NCBI RefSeq assembly: GCF_018812025.1
Contig: NC_063052.1
Coordinates: 16,684,914 to 16,748,913, forward strand
Direction of reading: 5' to 3'
From: Megalobrama amblycephala
Taxonomy: Eukaryota; Chordata; Actinopteri; Cypriniformes; Xenocyprididae
DNA length: 64,000 nt
Below, in pieces: positions 62,266 through 64,000 of the stretch. The notes under the pieces were generated by a model. It was not told the DNA's origin. It saw only the letters and a list, made by a program, of their open reading frames with translations, and searched no databases. The translations under genes and the position numbers were made by a program. Every line of letters begins with the position of its first letter. Position 1 is the stretch's first letter.

Positions 62266-63194
62266 TTAAAGCTGCAGTCGGCGATTTTTCTTCTTTGTCG
62301 CCATCTCTGTTTGAAACCTGCAATTGCAGTCATATGCGGAATAGTTATCTGTATGTGCGTTGTGCCTCGGCACAGCTCGTCAGCGTGGATGAATCTAATG
62401 CTTGCTGTCAATCACCGCACCGGTGTGGATACTGTACTTCAGAATCACAGATTCTACATCTTGAAAGTATGACCAATAAAATAATTTTCACTGGAAAATA
62501 TCATCTGAACAAGTAAGTAACATGTCTGCCACTTTTGTTCTGTCCAACTGAGGAAAAAAGCATTAGGCCTACAATAAATTGCACTTCCAATGATGATTAA
62601 ATCTAACGATCGCTTAGCTCAGATCATGCCAAACCGTGCAAATTATTATTACTGTTATACTTTGTTCTCAAACTGTTAATGTTAAAAACATCAGCATTAC
62701 GTGACTATGTGTATTTAGTGTATATTAGCGTTACCTGTAGATTTCAATTTGTGTAGCCACTCCACAGTCCAAAGTCTTTTGATTTTTGACTACAGGTGAA
62801 TCTCCAGTTGTCACTGACGATTGTCATTTGGACCTTTCTCGATTACAATCCGTCATCAAAATGAGAAGTTTAATTATTTCAGCTGCTGTGAGAAAAGGCT
62901 AAAAATGATCCGCTACAAGCAGCATCCTCACATGATAAAACCAACTAGCCTGGACGGGACACCTTCCTTTCTGTTTACAGACGTGACGTAATGACGCAAT
63001 GACGAATGGCTGCATGCTCAAATTTCCCGCGGAAATCCACCATGTCGCTCTTATTATAAAACATTATTACAAGCTTACCATGTGAATCGAGCTAAGATAA
63101 TGAGATAGTTTTGAACACTGGCTGGTTATGTACTTGCTCAAAAATTGATTTTGGATCATTTTTAACCAAAAAAAGTTACAGACTGCAGCTTTAA
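62266..63194. mobile_element. TTAA-flanked element with GCTGCAGTC ends
   Basis: TTAA at 62266-62269 and 63191-63194, with ends AGCTGCAGTC and GACTGCAGCT. About 920 bp. The frames at 62098-62516 cross the element boundary and are not genes. Confidence 0.75.
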
Positions 63195-63239
63195 ATAAGC
63201 AAAAAAATAACTGATCTGAAATAATAAATAAATACAAAG

Positions 63240-63480
63240 TTCTGTCATGAAACTCTAGATGGCGCAGGCTAATAGGTCCTTTAACTGAACCTGCTTGTAA
63301 TCACTTTGTTATCTATAGGGCACAGCTGACTGGCTACTGATACAGCAGGAACCAATGAGCTTGCGTGCTAAACCCTCCACCTTCCCCAGCTCCACCTGCA
63401 TAGATCTGCTATGGGTAATTCATGTACGCTATATTGTACAGCAGCAGCATGTCTTACTTGCTCACAGCAGCGTGTCGTGT
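63240..63480 (-). repeat. Dispersed repeat matching 27540-29115
   Basis: Reverse orientation: CATGAAACTCTAGATGGCGC and AACCCTCCACCTTCCCCAGC match 29090-29056 and 27635-27610, in continuous form. Confidence 0.6.
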
Positions 63481-63534
63481 ATGTATTGGCAGTACAAGTC
63501 CCAGTACAGTACTTGCTCTGCAGCAACAGCAACT

Positions 63535-63637
63535 AGATAAAAAAGTTTGTCGAGACAAACTTTAAGTTGGCTTGAAAAAGCCGGTCCAGAAAGTTTGAAG
63601 TAGTTTTAAAAGTTTTCAGATTGAAAGTTTAAGTTTA

Positions 63638-63725
<88 letters not shown>

Positions 63726-64000
63726 TATGGAGTTTTTATAGAGTTATTAACATGTTCTTAGCCCACTTTAGCACTTAGCTAATCACTATTAGCATGTAGC
63801 TATTCACTGCTAGCATGTTGGAAGTCCAGATTGCTAGCATGAGTCAAAAGAGCCAACCGCCATGTCTCTACGATGTTCTGATGCAGAGATATAGATTTTG
63901 CAAACGGTTGCTAGGGTACTCTGTTTGGTTGCTAGGGAGTGTCTTGGCAGCTACCAGTGATGATACTCCAATGGCTGCTTGACAATATAAACCAACCCCC
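63535..64000. repeat. Dispersed repeat with (GATA)n and TTGCTAGG motifs
   Basis: AAAGTTTGTCGAGACAAACT opens it. A 22-unit GATA array sits at 63638-63725, followed by several TAGCATGTAGCT and GGTTGCTAGGG motifs. It continues past the window end. Confidence 0.6.
63638..63725. repeat. (GATA)n microsatellite
   Basis: 88 bp, uninterrupted, about 22 units. Confidence 0.97.

Noticed and set aside
62098..62516. Overlapping frames on both strands
   Set aside because: They cross the border of a TTAA-flanked element at 62266 and look like chance frames in repeat DNA.

Overview
The window is vertebrate nuclear DNA, almost certainly from a cyprinid-type teleost. Two conserved genes are split by GT-AG introns. 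Everything else is dense in DNA transposons of cyprinid character: TTAA-flanked fold-back elements, hAT-type elements with 8-bp duplications, Tc1 relics, L1/Tx1-like LINE ends and tRNA-derived SINEs. The convergent pair matches the order I recall for human 7p14 (KIAA0895/MATCAP2 beside EEPD1). No bacterial-type genes, operons or CRISPR arrays are visible.

Layout. (1) 1-10254, + strand: MATCAP2 (KIAA0895 family), a microtubule tyrosine carboxypeptidase. Six exons encode 496 residues from the ATG at 22, with the zinc motif HEIGTH intact. (2) 10255-25698: intergenic and mostly repeats. It includes a nested stack at 13591-17569 (piggyBac-like shell, Harbinger-like element, further repeat, LINE, plus a hAT element), three Tc1-type transposase pseudogenes and a second stack at 19140-22092. 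(3) 25699-46802, - strand: the last six coding exons of EEPD1 (272 codons), a member of the endonuclease/exonuclease/phosphatase (EEP) fold family. The catalytic-type GDF motif reads GHF here. Its introns hold further nested elements, four of them hAT-like with clear 8-bp duplications. (4) 46803-64000: the long 5' intron of EEPD1; the large first coding exon must lie beyond the window. The intron carries a 4-kb array of 21-bp repeats (53511-57571) enclosed by the inverted ends of a DNA transposon, and smaller elements and microsatellites.

The two genes are not functionally coupled as far as the sequence shows: one edits alpha-tubulin tails, the other belongs to a nuclease-fold family. I found no convincing new protein-coding system. 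The most unusual structures are the 21-bp array, which is open in matching frames on both strands, the transposon nests with insertion points that can be checked inside the window, and the EEPD1 active-site change.
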